A stretch of 64,000 nucleotides of DNA from RZYX01 sp036654375 (GCA_036654375.1 JAVVSD010000006.1:33386-97385); one strand, 5' to 3'; shown: positions 53,198 to 62,651, numbered from the stretch's first letter. Translations and numbers: made by a program. The notes: generated by a model not told the origin, from the letters alone.

Positions 53198-53779
53198 TCA
53201 TCTTTTTAGCAAACCATAAAGCAGAAGATTTACAATAGTTTTTTCATGCTCATCAATATTTGGATTATCCTGACGGATATAGGTTTCGATAATAAACGCC
53301 TTGTAAATATTAAAAAGCACAATAGAGGTATCTCGTGCATCTACATTTTGAAAAACGCCTTTTTTAATGCCATCTTTCATAATGTCACAGATGAAATTAA
53401 TGGAAATTTCGTTATATTCTTCAATTGGGTCAATTGTTGGAAACATTGGAAATATTGTTTGGTCGCTTTTTAAAATATCACAAAAAACAGTATCCTGTGA
53501 CAAATATTCCACCGCTTTTTGAAAAGAAACATTAAGCTTTTCTAACGGGTCGTCAATGCCATCAACAGCTTCAAAAACGCGTGATTGCCATTTTGAGATT
53601 GCATAGCTAACACAATCACGATACAGTGCTTGCTTGCTATCGGCGTAACAATAAATATTGCTGTTGCTCATCCCAAGACCATTTGCAATATCTTCAAGAG
53701 TTGTTTTTTTGTATCCATATTGTGCAAAAAATTTAAGAGCAGTTTCATAAATTAATGAATCTTCAAGTCTTTTTCTCAT
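53198..53779 (-). CDS. TetR/AcrR family repressor
   Basis: 193 residues. The N-terminal helix-turn-helix is typical: ALKFFAQYGYKKTTLEDIANGLGMSNSNIYCYADSKQALYRDCV. The C-terminal ligand domain is helical with a Phe/Ile/Cys-rich stretch (TVFCDILKSDQTIFPMFPTIDPIEEYNEISINFICDIM). It is upstream of and co-directional with the membrane protein at 52321, whose promoter carries a palindrome; direct repression of that gene is inferred. Confidence 0.92.
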   Translation of the reverse strand: MRKRLEDSLIYETALKFFAQYGYKKTTLEDIANGLGMSNSNIYCYADSKQALYRDCVSYAISKWQSRVFEAVDGIDDPLEKLNVSFQKAVEYLSQDTVFCDILKSDQTIFPMFPTIDPIEEYNEISINFICDIMKDGIKKGVFQNVDARDTSIVLFNIYKAFIIETYIRQDNPNIDEHEKTIVNLLLYGLLKR

Positions 53780-53924
53780 AAAAATCTAAGCCCGCCAATT
53801 TATTTATTTTAACAAAATTATAGCATTATGAGAAATGCTTGTCAATCAACGCCACCGCCGTATGATGGCAATCGTATGTTAAAAAACACCCAAGCTATAA
53901 AGTAAAGTCAACAATTATTAAAAG

Positions 53925-54401
53925 TTAATAGCTTAAAGGCATTGATTTAGCAATATAAAAATTAAGACACCCTGCATAGGTCACCCACAACAGATAAGGT
54001 ATCTGGAGATATGCTGCGACTTTGTTCACCCTATACATTTCCTTAATCATAAGTATAATTAGCACCCATAGCAGAATAATCCAAAGAAATGCAAGTAAAA
54101 ACGATTGAAGATTAAAGAATAAAAGAGGCCACAAAAAGTTTACGCAGAGCTGAATGAAATAATAATATAAAGACAGCGAACGCTGCGGAGCATTCGTACA
54201 AAAAACAAGATATGCAGAAATTCCCATAAGGAAATATAAAATTATCCATACAGCAGGGAATATATAGGCAGGAGGTGAAAGTTCAGGTTTAAGTAGCTCG
54301 CTGTAGGTTTGCATAGCATTTTTTGTCAGTGTGCCTGCAAGCAGCCCAATACCAAGACTTATAAACAAGCTAAATATAAGAGATTTCCAACATACCTTCA
54401 T
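53925..54401 (-). CDS. TspO/MBR family membrane protein
   Basis: 158 residues from ATG 54401, with AAGGTGGT upstream; the frame opens at 54413. Five helices and the TspO signatures LKPELSPPAYIFPAVWIILYFLMGISAYLV and FFNLQSFLLAFLWIILLWVLIILMI. The family binds porphyrins and other hydrophobic ligands. Length (about 160) is family-normal. It stands alone between the TetR gene and a divergent membrane gene. Confidence 0.93.
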   Translation of the reverse strand: MKVCWKSLIFSLFISLGIGLLAGTLTKNAMQTYSELLKPELSPPAYIFPAVWIILYFLMGISAYLVFCTNAPQRSLSLYYYFIQLCVNFLWPLLFFNLQSFLLAFLWIILLWVLIILMIKEMYRVNKVAAYLQIPYLLWVTYAGCLNFYIAKSMPLSY

Positions 54402-54604
54402 AAAAAACACCACCTTGCTTTTGTTATAGTTTACTCGATAAAAGCAAAAAATATGTTTGCCTTAAATTTCAATATTAAGCCTTTGTTAATTGATATCAGC
54501 GCTATTTTCTCACGGGGGAGTCTAACACTTGATAAGGATTAAAGTTAAATTAAATACACAATGCAATTATACATATTGTTTAATAAAAATATTTAATAAT
54601 GGCA

Positions 54605-54632
54605 AGCCCCCAGCCATATTAATGATAGGGGG
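54605..54632 (+). promoter_or_regulatory. Hairpin that could cover the ribosome site of the 54640 gene
   Basis: CCCCC (near 54607) can pair with GGGGG of the ribosome site AGGGGGTG, around a 16-base loop; it would limit translation initiation unless opened. Confidence 0.4.
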
Positions 54633-54639
54633 TGTTTTC

Positions 54640-55167
54640 TTGAATATAAAAACATTTCAAATAGTTGGAGCAGTTTTCACAATTATTTTTGGAACACTTT
54701 TGCACTTCACATATCATGCGTTTGACTCAAATGTGTGGGTAGGAGTGTTTAGTGCAGTCAACGAAAGCACATGGGAACATTTAAAGCTTCTGGTCACACC
54801 AATGCTAATTTTTTCTATTGTGGAATATATTGTGTATGGAAAAGATATAAGAAATTTTATTCCTGTAAAATTTATTTCAATGCTAATTGGAATGATTGTA
54901 ATCATTGTTTTGTTCTATACATACACAGGGATACTTGAGAAAAACTATCTAATGATAGATATTACAACATTTTTCGTTGGAGTTATTTGTGCATACATAT
55001 TCAGTGCTATGACATTGGATAAAAAGGTTTTTTCATCACCAACAGCAAATACGCTGTCCATTGCAGGAGTGATTATTTTAGCCTGCTGCTTTGTTTTATT
55101 TACTTTTTTACCACCGCAAAACTCATTATTTAGAGATTCATTAACAGGGATACATGGGAAAAAATAA
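54640..55167 (+). CDS. Small polytopic membrane protein (DUF6512-like)
   Basis: 175 residues from TTG 54640, preceded by AGGGGGTG; the frame opens at 54529, but that extension lacks a ribosome site and has no hydrophobic order. Six helices, with LLHFTYHAFDSNVWVGVFSAVNESTWEHLKLLVTPMLIF as the most conserved-looking part; it recalls DUF6512, by memory only. Function unknown. It is monocistronic. Confidence 0.6.
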   Translation: MNIKTFQIVGAVFTIIFGTLLHFTYHAFDSNVWVGVFSAVNESTWEHLKLLVTPMLIFSIVEYIVYGKDIRNFIPVKFISMLIGMIVIIVLFYTYTGILEKNYLMIDITTFFVGVICAYIFSAMTLDKKVFSSPTANTLSIAGVIILACCFVLFTFLPPQNSLFRDSLTGIHGKK

Positions 55168-55170
55168 GGA

Positions 55171-55209
55171 TTGAACGCCCCTTTGCAATGACTGCAAGGG
55201 GGCGTTCAA
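55171..55209. terminator. Bidirectional terminator between 54640 gene and the MFS exporter
   Basis: TTGAACGCCCCTTTGCA and TGCAAGGGGGCGTTCAA pair over 17 bp with one wobble; the minus side continues CCTTATTTTTT. Confidence 0.8.
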
Positions 55210-55241
55210 TTACACAGTTAATATTAAATTAAACAAGTATA

Positions 55242-57539
55242 TTATTGCGACTCGATTTCATTTTTCTTTTTGTAGAAAATTAGCACAATCAATGCAATTG
55301 TACCTGCAACCACGGTGGTAAGATAAATATCTTTAAAGCCAACATTTAATGTGTCTTGAAAAGTGCTTTCAATCTTGCCGCTTTTGCCGCCAATCACTTT
55401 AATGTAGTTTTCAAGTGCTTTATCAAAAGTTCCTGGCACTGCACCATTAAGAGCGGTCATCTGGCTTGAAAGTGTGGTCATCTCTGAAAGTGTTTGATCC
55501 ATTGATTTAAGGGCAACTTCCATTTCAGCTTTACTTTTTTCACTGCTTTGTATTTTTCCTTCCAAAGTGCCTATGTTTGACTTAAGCCCTTGGATTTGCC
55601 CTTGTAGTTGCTCAACAGAATTGATGCCAGACAACTGCTTTAGAGTAGCTGGTGGTATGTTCTGCTTTACTGGGGGAGGGATTAAATCGGCAAAAGAAGT
55701 TGATGGAGGTAATTGCGTAATACCCATTTTTGAAATCATTCCCAAAACAGGTTCAAGTTGCGTTAGCCCTTCTTTTTGCCCTGCTACAGCTTTTTTCATT
55801 CCATCAATACCCTGACAAATTCCGCTATAGCCCTTTTTCATATCAGCCATAGCCCTATTGATTTCTTGAGTTCCGGAATCAATTCCGCTAATTCCCTTTG
55901 AAACACCACCCTGAATATTTGAAACTACTTGTGGCGTCATTTCTTTAAACATCCGTTGCGCCAAAACTTTGGTGTTGGCGGTAATTGTTGTAACATCGCT
56001 CAGTCGCATAAGCTCCAAAAGGTCGGCAGGCATTTTATAACTTGAGCCAGCACCCATATTTATTTTGACCTTTTCCATGGAGGTGAGATCAGGAAATTCT
56101 ATGCCCTGTAGTTTATCTTTCATTTGCGGATTAGCCTTAAGGTTATTAAGCTCCAATGTGATTTCATTTGCATAAGGAAGCTTTGGAACATCAATTTCCT
56201 TTGGCATCAATGCCATAACATTAGTTTGCACCGAAAGCCCCGCATTCGCAATAAATCCAACCATAATGGCAGGTGCAATGGCAGTTCCTATTGAACGCAC
56301 CAAGGAAATTGTGGCGAGTGATGAATTGGATTCCTTTTTATCAGTGTTGGCAAGCATCATGTAATTTACAGGGGTACCCATAGTAAATCCCATGCCAAGC
56401 CCAGAAAGCATTAGTCCGATTAAAACTGTATAAATATTTGGATTTGCTGTGGTGACAAATGCCAAAAACAATGCGCCAAAGATTGAAAACCCAAACCCAA
56501 ATGCCAAAATAATCTTTGCACCAAATTTGTCAATAAGTTTTCCAGACAGAGGAGCTCCAACACCAGCGAACAAGCCTAAAATAATAACTAAATATCCGCC
56601 AGAACCTGTCGCAATTTTAAGAGCGTTTTCAGAAAATTGAGGAACAAAGATAACGCCCATCATAACAAAACCACTCACAAAAGAGAGAATTAATGTGATA
56701 AGAATATTTTTATTAGTAAAATAATGCAAATTAATAACAGGGTCGGCTGCCTTCTTTTCTATCAAAATAAAGATAGGGATAAGGACAATAAAAACAAGTA
56801 AGAATGGGTAAACCGATGTGGTTCTGAAAGAATTCATAAAGTTAAAGAAATCCAAGTTGTGTAACCCGTAAAGTAAAGAAAGAACCATAATGGTGAGAGC
56901 AAAAATTCCACCAATATCAATTTTGCTCTTGTCCTCACTCTTGTTATTTTTCAAGGTAAAGAGTCCGCAAATAACAATAAACAGCGTTATCGGAACATTA
57001 ATATAAAAAATATATGACCAATTTTCCTTGCCAAAAATGTCTAAAATAGCACTGCCTGCTGATGCCCCAAAGACATTTGCAATGCCAAAAACTCCTCCGA
57101 CAAGTCCAAGTGCCATTCCTCTTTTTTCCTTTGGAAATGTTGTGCCAAACTCAGCTGTGGCAATGGGAACAATTCCGCCTCCGCCAATCGCCTGAACAGC
57201 TCTTGCAACGATAAGGAGTGTAAACCCGCCGAAGCTCTGGGATAGCCCACAGAACAGCGAGCCGAGTCCAAAAAGTGAAATAGATGCGATGTACACATAT
57301 TTTCTTCCGAATTTGTCTGCAAGCTTACCCATGATTGGGACAGACGCAGCATAAGCAAGTGTGTAAATTGTAATCATCCAGATACCCGTTTGCGCACTAA
57401 CTCCAAGGTCGTTTTGAATAATTGTTCTTGCTGGTGTAACAATGCCAGTGTCAATAGCTCCCATAAAGATTCCCGCAAGGTATACAAGCATTACAAGAGC
57501 GAAACTTGTTTTTTTCTCCTTGACTACAATTTGTTTCAT
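55242..57539 (-). CDS. DHA2-type MFS drug exporter with coiled-coil insert
   Basis: 765 residues. Fourteen helices are expected: MFS motif A is GKLADKFGRKYVY, motif C-like GGVFGIANVFGASAGSAIL, and LVARAVQAIGGGGIVPIA. After the main block an outside domain of about 280 residues (about 440-725) with a coiled coil (LQGQIQGLKSNIGTLEGKIQSSEKSKAEMEVALKSMDQTLSEM) precedes the last helix (LTTVVAGTIALIVLIF). The insert resembles substrate-linker domains in other exporter fusions but is not a family I can name. It follows a MarR regulator with a 4-base overlap, so the exporter is MarR-controlled. Confidence 0.9.
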   Translation of the reverse strand: MKQIVVKEKKTSFALVMLVYLAGIFMGAIDTGIVTPARTIIQNDLGVSAQTGIWMITIYTLAYAASVPIMGKLADKFGRKYVYIASISLFGLGSLFCGLSQSFGGFTLLIVARAVQAIGGGGIVPIATAEFGTTFPKEKRGMALGLVGGVFGIANVFGASAGSAILDIFGKENWSYIFYINVPITLFIVICGLFTLKNNKSEDKSKIDIGGIFALTIMVLSLLYGLHNLDFFNFMNSFRTTSVYPFLLVFIVLIPIFILIEKKAADPVINLHYFTNKNILITLILSFVSGFVMMGVIFVPQFSENALKIATGSGGYLVIILGLFAGVGAPLSGKLIDKFGAKIILAFGFGFSIFGALFLAFVTTANPNIYTVLIGLMLSGLGMGFTMGTPVNYMMLANTDKKESNSSLATISLVRSIGTAIAPAIMVGFIANAGLSVQTNVMALMPKEIDVPKLPYANEITLELNNLKANPQMKDKLQGIEFPDLTSMEKVKINMGAGSSYKMPADLLELMRLSDVTTITANTKVLAQRMFKEMTPQVVSNIQGGVSKGISGIDSGTQEINRAMADMKKGYSGICQGIDGMKKAVAGQKEGLTQLEPVLGMISKMGITQLPPSTSFADLIPPPVKQNIPPATLKQLSGINSVEQLQGQIQGLKSNIGTLEGKIQSSEKSKAEMEVALKSMDQTLSEMTTLSSQMTALNGAVPGTFDKALENYIKVIGGKSGKIESTFQDTLNVGFKDIYLTTVVAGTIALIVLIFYKKKNEIESQ

Positions 57540-57973
57540 TCGTTATCTCCCTTTACTGTGTTGTATGCGTTAATAGACATTTTTGTAATTGCCATTTTAA
57601 GCACTTCGATATCATCGATACCATCCATAAGCTTGTCGCTCCAGCTTTTAAGGATGCGAATAATATGAGGTCTAACCAACTCTGATTTTTCGGTCACATT
57701 GAAAATAAAAGACCTGTTATCAACTGGATTTTCATTTCTTTCAACATAGCCCTTATCCTCAAGCTCCTTCATTGTTCTGGCAATAACGCCTTTATCATAA
57801 TGCAGCTCTGAAATTATCTGGTCTTGTGTTTGGCATTTTCCCTCATATAACATAAGCAAAGCCAAACCCTCAGAAGCGTTTAGCCCATAGATTTTAAGAG
57901 CATTTTTAAAATAAATCTTAAAGTACTTATCAATTATCAAGATGTTTTTCCCAATCAAAGCATAATCGTTCAT
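57536..57973 (-). CDS. MarR family transcriptional regulator
   Basis: 145 residues with GGAGG before the ATG. The winged helix is LNASEGLALLMLYEGKCQTQDQIISELHYDKGVIARTMKELEDKGYVERNENPVDNRSFIFNVTEK, including the basic wing turn DNRS. It overlaps the MFS gene by 4 bases. Two TAGTTGC-type dyads flank the promoter, in keeping with auto-repression and control of the exporter. Confidence 0.95.
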   Translation of the reverse strand: MNDYALIGKNILIIDKYFKIYFKNALKIYGLNASEGLALLMLYEGKCQTQDQIISELHYDKGVIARTMKELEDKGYVERNENPVDNRSFIFNVTEKSELVRPHIIRILKSWSDKLMDGIDDIEVLKMAITKMSINAYNTVKGDNE

Positions 57974-57996
57974 TATGTGAAGCCTCCATTAAAAAT

Positions 57997-58053
57997 TAGT
58001 TGCTTTTGCAACGACACAGATATAATGTCACAAAGTAGTTGCTTTGTCAACTA
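57997..58053 (-). promoter_or_regulatory. MarR promoter with two operator dyads
   Basis: Minus-strand TTGACA (58050-58045), 17-base spacer, CATTAT (58027-58022). TAGTTGCttttGCAAC (57997-58012) lies just downstream of the -10; TAGTTGctttgtCAACTA (58036-58053) covers the -35. Confidence 0.75.
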
Positions 58054-58174
58054 ATATTTTTAAAAAATAAAAAGCAGAATACCTATATAATAAGGCACGC
58101 TACTTTTAAATTTATATATAATTTTCAAAATAACATTTGAAGAATAAGACAACGCATGGTATTTATTAAGTGGA

Positions 58175-58684
58175 TTAACACAGCTTTGCTAAAATTTCGT
58201 CGCCAAAAAAATATCCAGAATACATCAAAATAAAGTTACAAACAATTATACCAAGGCACGATGAAATGCTGTATTTAAAAAAGTTCATTTTCAAAGCACC
58301 AGCAGGGAGAGAAATAATTGTTCTTACAGCAGGAACGAGTTTTGCTAAAAAAACGCCGACACTTCCTTTTGTTTCAACAAAATCATAGCTTTTGTCAACG
58401 ATACGCTTGTGAGATGGGAACTTTTGAAGATACTTTTCCAAAACAAAATCTCCACCCCTAAACCCAATATAATACAAAAGCCAGCTTGCCGTAACTGCCG
58501 CTACAACGGAAACTAACAGTGCAACAAAAAAGCTTATTCCAACGCTTTTAACCCAGACGCCAGCGACAGGCAAAATAATTCCAGCCGCAAGACCAGGGAC
58601 ATTAAGATATTCAAGAAAGATAATGAAACCCAAAAAGAACAATCCATATTGATTAATATATAACTGCACGGCTTGAAGAGTCAT
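58175..58684 (-). CDS. DedA family membrane protein
   Basis: 169 residues from ATG 58684, with AAAAGGAG upstream; the frame opens at 58720. DedA signatures: FFLGFIIFLEYLNVPGLAAGIILPVAG, GSVGVFLAKLVPAVRTIISLPAGALKM and the C-terminal helix SYSG-like YSGYFFGDEIL. The family acts in lipid flipping or proton-dependent envelope upkeep. It stands alone. Confidence 0.92.
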   Translation of the reverse strand: MTLQAVQLYINQYGLFFLGFIIFLEYLNVPGLAAGIILPVAGVWVKSVGISFFVALLVSVVAAVTASWLLYYIGFRGGDFVLEKYLQKFPSHKRIVDKSYDFVETKGSVGVFLAKLVPAVRTIISLPAGALKMNFFKYSISSCLGIIVCNFILMYSGYFFGDEILAKLC

Positions 58685-58974
58685 AATTAAAAATCTCCTT
58701 TTGGTTGAAAAACTTAACATCTGCTAATGCCTACTGATAATATAATCCGCAAATCTAACTATCTTATTAAGGAATTTCTAAGAAAGTATTAAAACTGGAT
58801 ATAGAAACTGCGAAAAATTAAAGGCAGCAGTTAAAAACAAAACTGACACCGCTTTAAAACGATATCAGCTTGTCACTTAAATATAGTTATCTACAATAAT
58901 ATGACTTTTATACTGCCCGTACAAAATGGGCGGTTCAATAAGTGCAAGTAGATTATAATGTTTAATAGAAAAGT

Positions 58975-59892
58975 TTACTTACTATAATTTACAAGGTCTT
59001 TAAGAACCTCGGGAAGTTTTTCAGAAAGGGTGTAGTCTGAGAACTGGCAAGTGCCAACGGTCTGATGTCCACCTCCGCCATATTTGAGCATAAGACTGCC
59101 AACATCAACTATGCTGGTGCGGTTAACAACTGAATATCCAACAGCAACGGAGCAACCTTTTCCACCTCTGCCAGAAACAACCCAAGCGGAAATATTTTGC
59201 TCTGGATAAAGGCTGTAAATGATGAATCTGTTGCCGGTGTAGATTGGGTCAACACCACGCAGGTCGGTGATGATTACATTGCCATCAACTCTTGTATGTG
59301 CCTTAATCATTTCTTTGAATTTTTCAGTCTGCTCATTATAAAGATCAATACGCTCAACAATGTCAGGCATATTAAGAATTTCTTCTGTACTCATAGTCCT
59401 GCAACAAACCAAAAGCTTTTCCATAAGCTGATAGTTGCTGATGGTAAAGTTCCTAAATCGTCCAAGACCTGTGCGTGGGTCCATAAGGAAGCCAACAAGA
59501 ATCCAGCCCTGCGGATTTAAAATCTCGTCAGTTGTAAGATTGGCACTGTCAACCTTGTCAACAGCCTCCATTAAATCGTCAAATTGAGGAAATCTTTCTT
59601 TCCCACCGTAATATTCGTAGATAATGCGAGCACAGCTTGGAGTGTGCCTGCTTTCACCACTATATTTTCCTTCAAGTTCCAAACGCTCGTCTTCACTTGA
59701 GTGGTGGTCAAACCAAAGACCGCAACCCTCGGCATAGGGAACATTTGCAAGAACATCATTTTTGGTGACAGGAACAAGCCCATCTTGAATATCCTTTGGG
59801 TGAGCAAAGGTGTAGCTGTCAACAATGCCCGCTTCAAGCAGCAAAGCACCACAGGCAAGCCCATCAAAATCTGAGCGCGTAATAAGATTCAT
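58975..59892 (-). CDS. DHH/DHHA1 family phosphoesterase
   Basis: 305 residues with CGGAGG before the ATG. DHH motifs: LITRSDFDGLACGALLLEAG, LWFDHHSSEDERLELEG, AVDKVDSANLT; DHHA1 motif: GGGGHQTVGTCQF. Some relatives are annotated as exopolyphosphatase or as nanoRNase/c-di-AMP phosphodiesterase. The RSDFDG and DHH metal residues are intact, so it is probably an active hydrolase of a phosphate diester; the substrate is not resolved. Monocistronic. Confidence 0.88.
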   Translation of the reverse strand: MNLITRSDFDGLACGALLLEAGIVDSYTFAHPKDIQDGLVPVTKNDVLANVPYAEGCGLWFDHHSSEDERLELEGKYSGESRHTPSCARIIYEYYGGKERFPQFDDLMEAVDKVDSANLTTDEILNPQGWILVGFLMDPRTGLGRFRNFTISNYQLMEKLLVCCRTMSTEEILNMPDIVERIDLYNEQTEKFKEMIKAHTRVDGNVIITDLRGVDPIYTGNRFIIYSLYPEQNISAWVVSGRGGKGCSVAVGYSVVNRTSIVDVGSLMLKYGGGGHQTVGTCQFSDYTLSEKLPEVLKDLVNYSK

Positions 59893-60156
59893 AATTTTAT
59901 CCTCCGATTAGTGCATTTTGTTTTAATACACATCTTAAAGTTAATAGTATAATTATATCATATTAGGTAGATAAATGTAAAATTTTTAAAAAGTTTTTTG
60001 ACCCTTTCAAATTTATCACCTGAGTTTTAAAATGTCAAGAATTTATATATTTAACAGATATAAAATTACAATTAATAAAATATAAATATTAAGGTTTTGC
60101 ATATTTTAAATTAACAGGATTTTTGATATAATATAAAGGATAGGGGAGGGTTAAAA

Positions 60157-61032
60157 ATGAAATTTTTAAATTTTGGTTCACTTAATATTGACAAAGTATA
60201 TAAAGTACCGCACTTTGTATCAGAGGGTGAAACTTTATCGTCTGTCAAATATGATGAGTTTGCGGGTGGCAAGGGGCTTAACCAATCCATTGCTCTTTCA
60301 AAGGCAGGAGCTTGCGTTTTTCATGCAGGAAAAGTGGGCAAAGATGGTTCTTTTTTAAAGCAAACCCTTATTAAACAAGGCGTTAATGTTGAAAAGGTGC
60401 GTGAAGATGGAACTATAACAGGACATGCAATCATACAGGTTGATTCAAATGGTCAAAATTGTATTTTGCTGTTTGGCGGAGCAAACAAGGAAATCACAAA
60501 AGAACAAATTGATTCAGTGATTGACAGGTTTGATGCGGAAGATATTCTTGTGCTTCAAAACGAAATAAACGAAATAGATTATATAATTAATACAGCAAAA
60601 GAAAAAGGAATGTCAATAGCATTAAATCCTTCTCCGATAGATGAGAAAATAATAAATATCAATTATGATAAAATCGACTATCTTATTCTGAATGAAATAG
60701 AGGGAAAAGATATTAGCGGTGAAGAAGAGCCGAAAAAGATATTGGACACATTGCTTTCAAAACACGAAAATTTAAAGATTGTCTTAACGCTTGGTGGCAA
60801 AGGCGTAGTGTACAAAGATAAAAATCAAATGGCAAAGCAGGATATTTTCAAGGTAGATGTTGTTGATTCAACCGCAGCAGGAGATACATTTATGGGATAT
60901 TTTCTAAGCATAATTTCGCAGAGCAATGATGTTAAGCTTGCGTTAAGAATAGCGTCAAAAGCCGCCTCAATAGCAGTTTCACGAAAAGGTGCATCATCGT
61001 CCATCCCTTTACTTGATGAAGTTAAATGTTAG
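60157..61032 (+). CDS. Ribokinase-like PfkB sugar kinase
   Basis: 291 residues. PfkB motifs: N-terminal FGSLNIDKVYKVPHFVSEGETLSS and the GGKGLNQSIALSKAG segment, and the C-terminal catalytic motif VDSTAAGDTFMGYF with its Asp base. The pattern KFLNFGSLNIDKVYKV...GGKGLNQ is that of ribokinase (RbsK). No rbs transporter genes are near. TATAAT at 60127-60132 is a probable -10, with a poor -35. Confidence 0.88.
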   Translation: MKFLNFGSLNIDKVYKVPHFVSEGETLSSVKYDEFAGGKGLNQSIALSKAGACVFHAGKVGKDGSFLKQTLIKQGVNVEKVREDGTITGHAIIQVDSNGQNCILLFGGANKEITKEQIDSVIDRFDAEDILVLQNEINEIDYIINTAKEKGMSIALNPSPIDEKIININYDKIDYLILNEIEGKDISGEEEPKKILDTLLSKHENLKIVLTLGGKGVVYKDKNQMAKQDIFKVDVVDSTAAGDTFMGYFLSIISQSNDVKLALRIASKAASIAVSRKGASSSIPLLDEVKC

Positions 61033-61159
61033 AATGATTTTATTGACATAGCAGAGATAAAAGCAATGGCAAGATGAACTTGCGATAGAGTATAACAGCA
61101 TTGTCACACTATTGGAATTTGCACGCCATGGCTATCTCACTTACATATTAAAACTTAAA

Positions 61160-61191
61160 AAGCCCGCCGAGATTTTACTCTCGGCGGGCTT
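61160..61191. terminator. Hairpin after the ribokinase gene
   Basis: AAGCCCGCCGAG and CTCGGCGGGCTT form a perfect 12-bp stem, 8-base loop. A T-run is present only on the minus side (TTTTTAAGTTTT), so it more clearly ends minus-strand transcription. Confidence 0.75.
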
Positions 61192-61192
61192 A

Positions 61193-61703
61193 AAAATGAG
61201 TTTTTACAACTTCAAGAATCTGAAAAAATTCAAAGAAGTGTCGAACTATGAATTGTTATCAAGGAGTTGAATAAGACTCTCAGACGCACTTGAATTATAG
61301 CTATATTTTGCATAAGTAATTTTAAATAATAGTACACAATATATTTATAGCTACCATGATTTCCACAATATGATTAGCTGTTTTATACTTCACAATATGG
61401 CTAAGGCTATCTTATACCAAAGCCAAATTTAATCACTGAACCTATCCTAAAACGCTCAGTGCTCTTTAGCAGTAAAATCCACATTATTAAGCCTTGCTTC
61501 TAAACCCTTGACATTTTTGCTTTCGCTCGTCCGCGGGAATATATTCACCGCGTTTTGCCTGTTTGTGAGAATGGATCGACGGGTATAAACTCCATTGGAT
61601 CATCTATACCGTCGGAGTGGTTTATTTTTATTATATTTCCAAATTAATCTTTTTTAAACTGCAATAAATCATTTAAAGTAATCTGCACTATATAAGCGCC
61701 TCT
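61193..61703. other. Intergenic tract of accessory remnants
   Basis: No gene with usable signals. It holds three imperfect CACAATAT-type direct repeats (61335, 61364, 61391) and a segment (about 61507-61560) related to one near 62875-62915. A near-inverted repeat CGACGGGTATA...TATACCGTCG lies around 61578-61615. Confidence 0.5.
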
Positions 61704-62645
61704 CTATCTGTTTGCATACCACAGAAAGTGGTCAAATTTTCTTCTTCTAAAAGGGATTTTAATGCCATTTTCATCAAGAAGTTTTCCAATACATTCGTTA
61801 AATGCAGAGTAATTAAAATTCACTCTCCAATTATTAATTTGGTTGGCAGTCAATCCTTCAATATAATAAGGAAGCGTATTTTTCACGATGCCATCAAAAA
61901 TGGAATAATCATCTTTCCCATAAATCTCAACATTGTGGTATGTACAATATTTTGATGCAAAGGAAAACATATTAACTAAGCCGTTATTCTTAGCTATGAT
62001 ATTTACTAATTCCGTGTCTCCGTTTTCTAAACGCTTATCAATATTGGGAATATCTAAAATTATTTTAGCCAAATCATATAATGATATCTTACTTTTATAT
62101 TGGGAAAGATGAGTTGAATTTGTTACATCTATCACAGCAATTTTCATTGCAATTGTATTTAAATCGTTATTTAGTGGAAAAGCATTTAACACATCGTGTA
62201 TGATACGACCTTCTTTACCATAATTATCACTTGATTCTACAAAATGATGCTGACGCTCAATATTTTCTTCTGTTATTGATTGATGCGTTGTTTCAAATTC
62301 GTTTATCTGCATTTGACTTGCGGGGCTTGTTTCGAATACATCATTAAATTTTAAGAATAAGCGAAATCTTCTTAAATGTGACATATAACCGCTTATTATT
62401 GTTTCCACATTTCCATTGGAGTTTTCATTCAGCGTTTTCGTGAGAGTTTCTTTGGCTTCTGTTTCAAAATCAAAAGATAAAACTGTTTTCCAGAACAGTT
62501 CTGGACTATCTTTTCTCCACAAGTAAAAGGTATCTGTACATGATGTATTTACTGTGTTAACGGATAGATTTTGATTTTGCAAATACATTTTATATGCATT
62601 GCGTATTTCATTAATAGACATACTTTTAACCATACTTATATTCAT
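61704..62645 (-). CDS. Unknown 313-residue protein of an accessory locus
   Basis: 313 residues. The N-terminal ~95 residues (SINEIRNAYKMYLQNQNLSVNTVNTSCTDTFYLWRK...YMSHLRRFRLFL) form a helical domain I recall at the front of various Firmicute restriction or defence-linked proteins. The C-terminal part (GLVNMFSFASKYCTYHN...YSIFDGIVKN...FRRRKFDHFLWYANR) resembles a helical module that is usually paired with it. No catalytic residues for a nuclease or recombinase are visible. The gene follows a truncated HTH gene by 6 bases, suggesting an HTH-effector pair. Function unknown. Confidence 0.6.
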   Translation of the reverse strand: MNISMVKSMSINEIRNAYKMYLQNQNLSVNTVNTSCTDTFYLWRKDSPELFWKTVLSFDFETEAKETLTKTLNENSNGNVETIISGYMSHLRRFRLFLKFNDVFETSPASQMQINEFETTHQSITEENIERQHHFVESSDNYGKEGRIIHDVLNAFPLNNDLNTIAMKIAVIDVTNSTHLSQYKSKISLYDLAKIILDIPNIDKRLENGDTELVNIIAKNNGLVNMFSFASKYCTYHNVEIYGKDDYSIFDGIVKNTLPYYIEGLTANQINNWRVNFNYSAFNECIGKLLDENGIKIPFRRRKFDHFLWYANR

Positions 62646-62651
62646 CGTTTT

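Noticed and set aside
59197..59520. Plus-strand frame over the DHH phosphoesterase
   Set aside because: Wholly inside a well-supported gene, no domain, no ribosome site.
61061..61270. Plus-strand frame of 69 codons spanning the hairpin after the ribokinase gene
   Set aside because: No ATG/GTG start near the open end, no ribosome site, and it runs through the hairpin; likely chance.
61704..62645. Tyrosine recombinase/integrase
   Set aside because: The N-terminal helical part recalls a core-binding domain, but no catalytic R-H-R-Y pattern follows.
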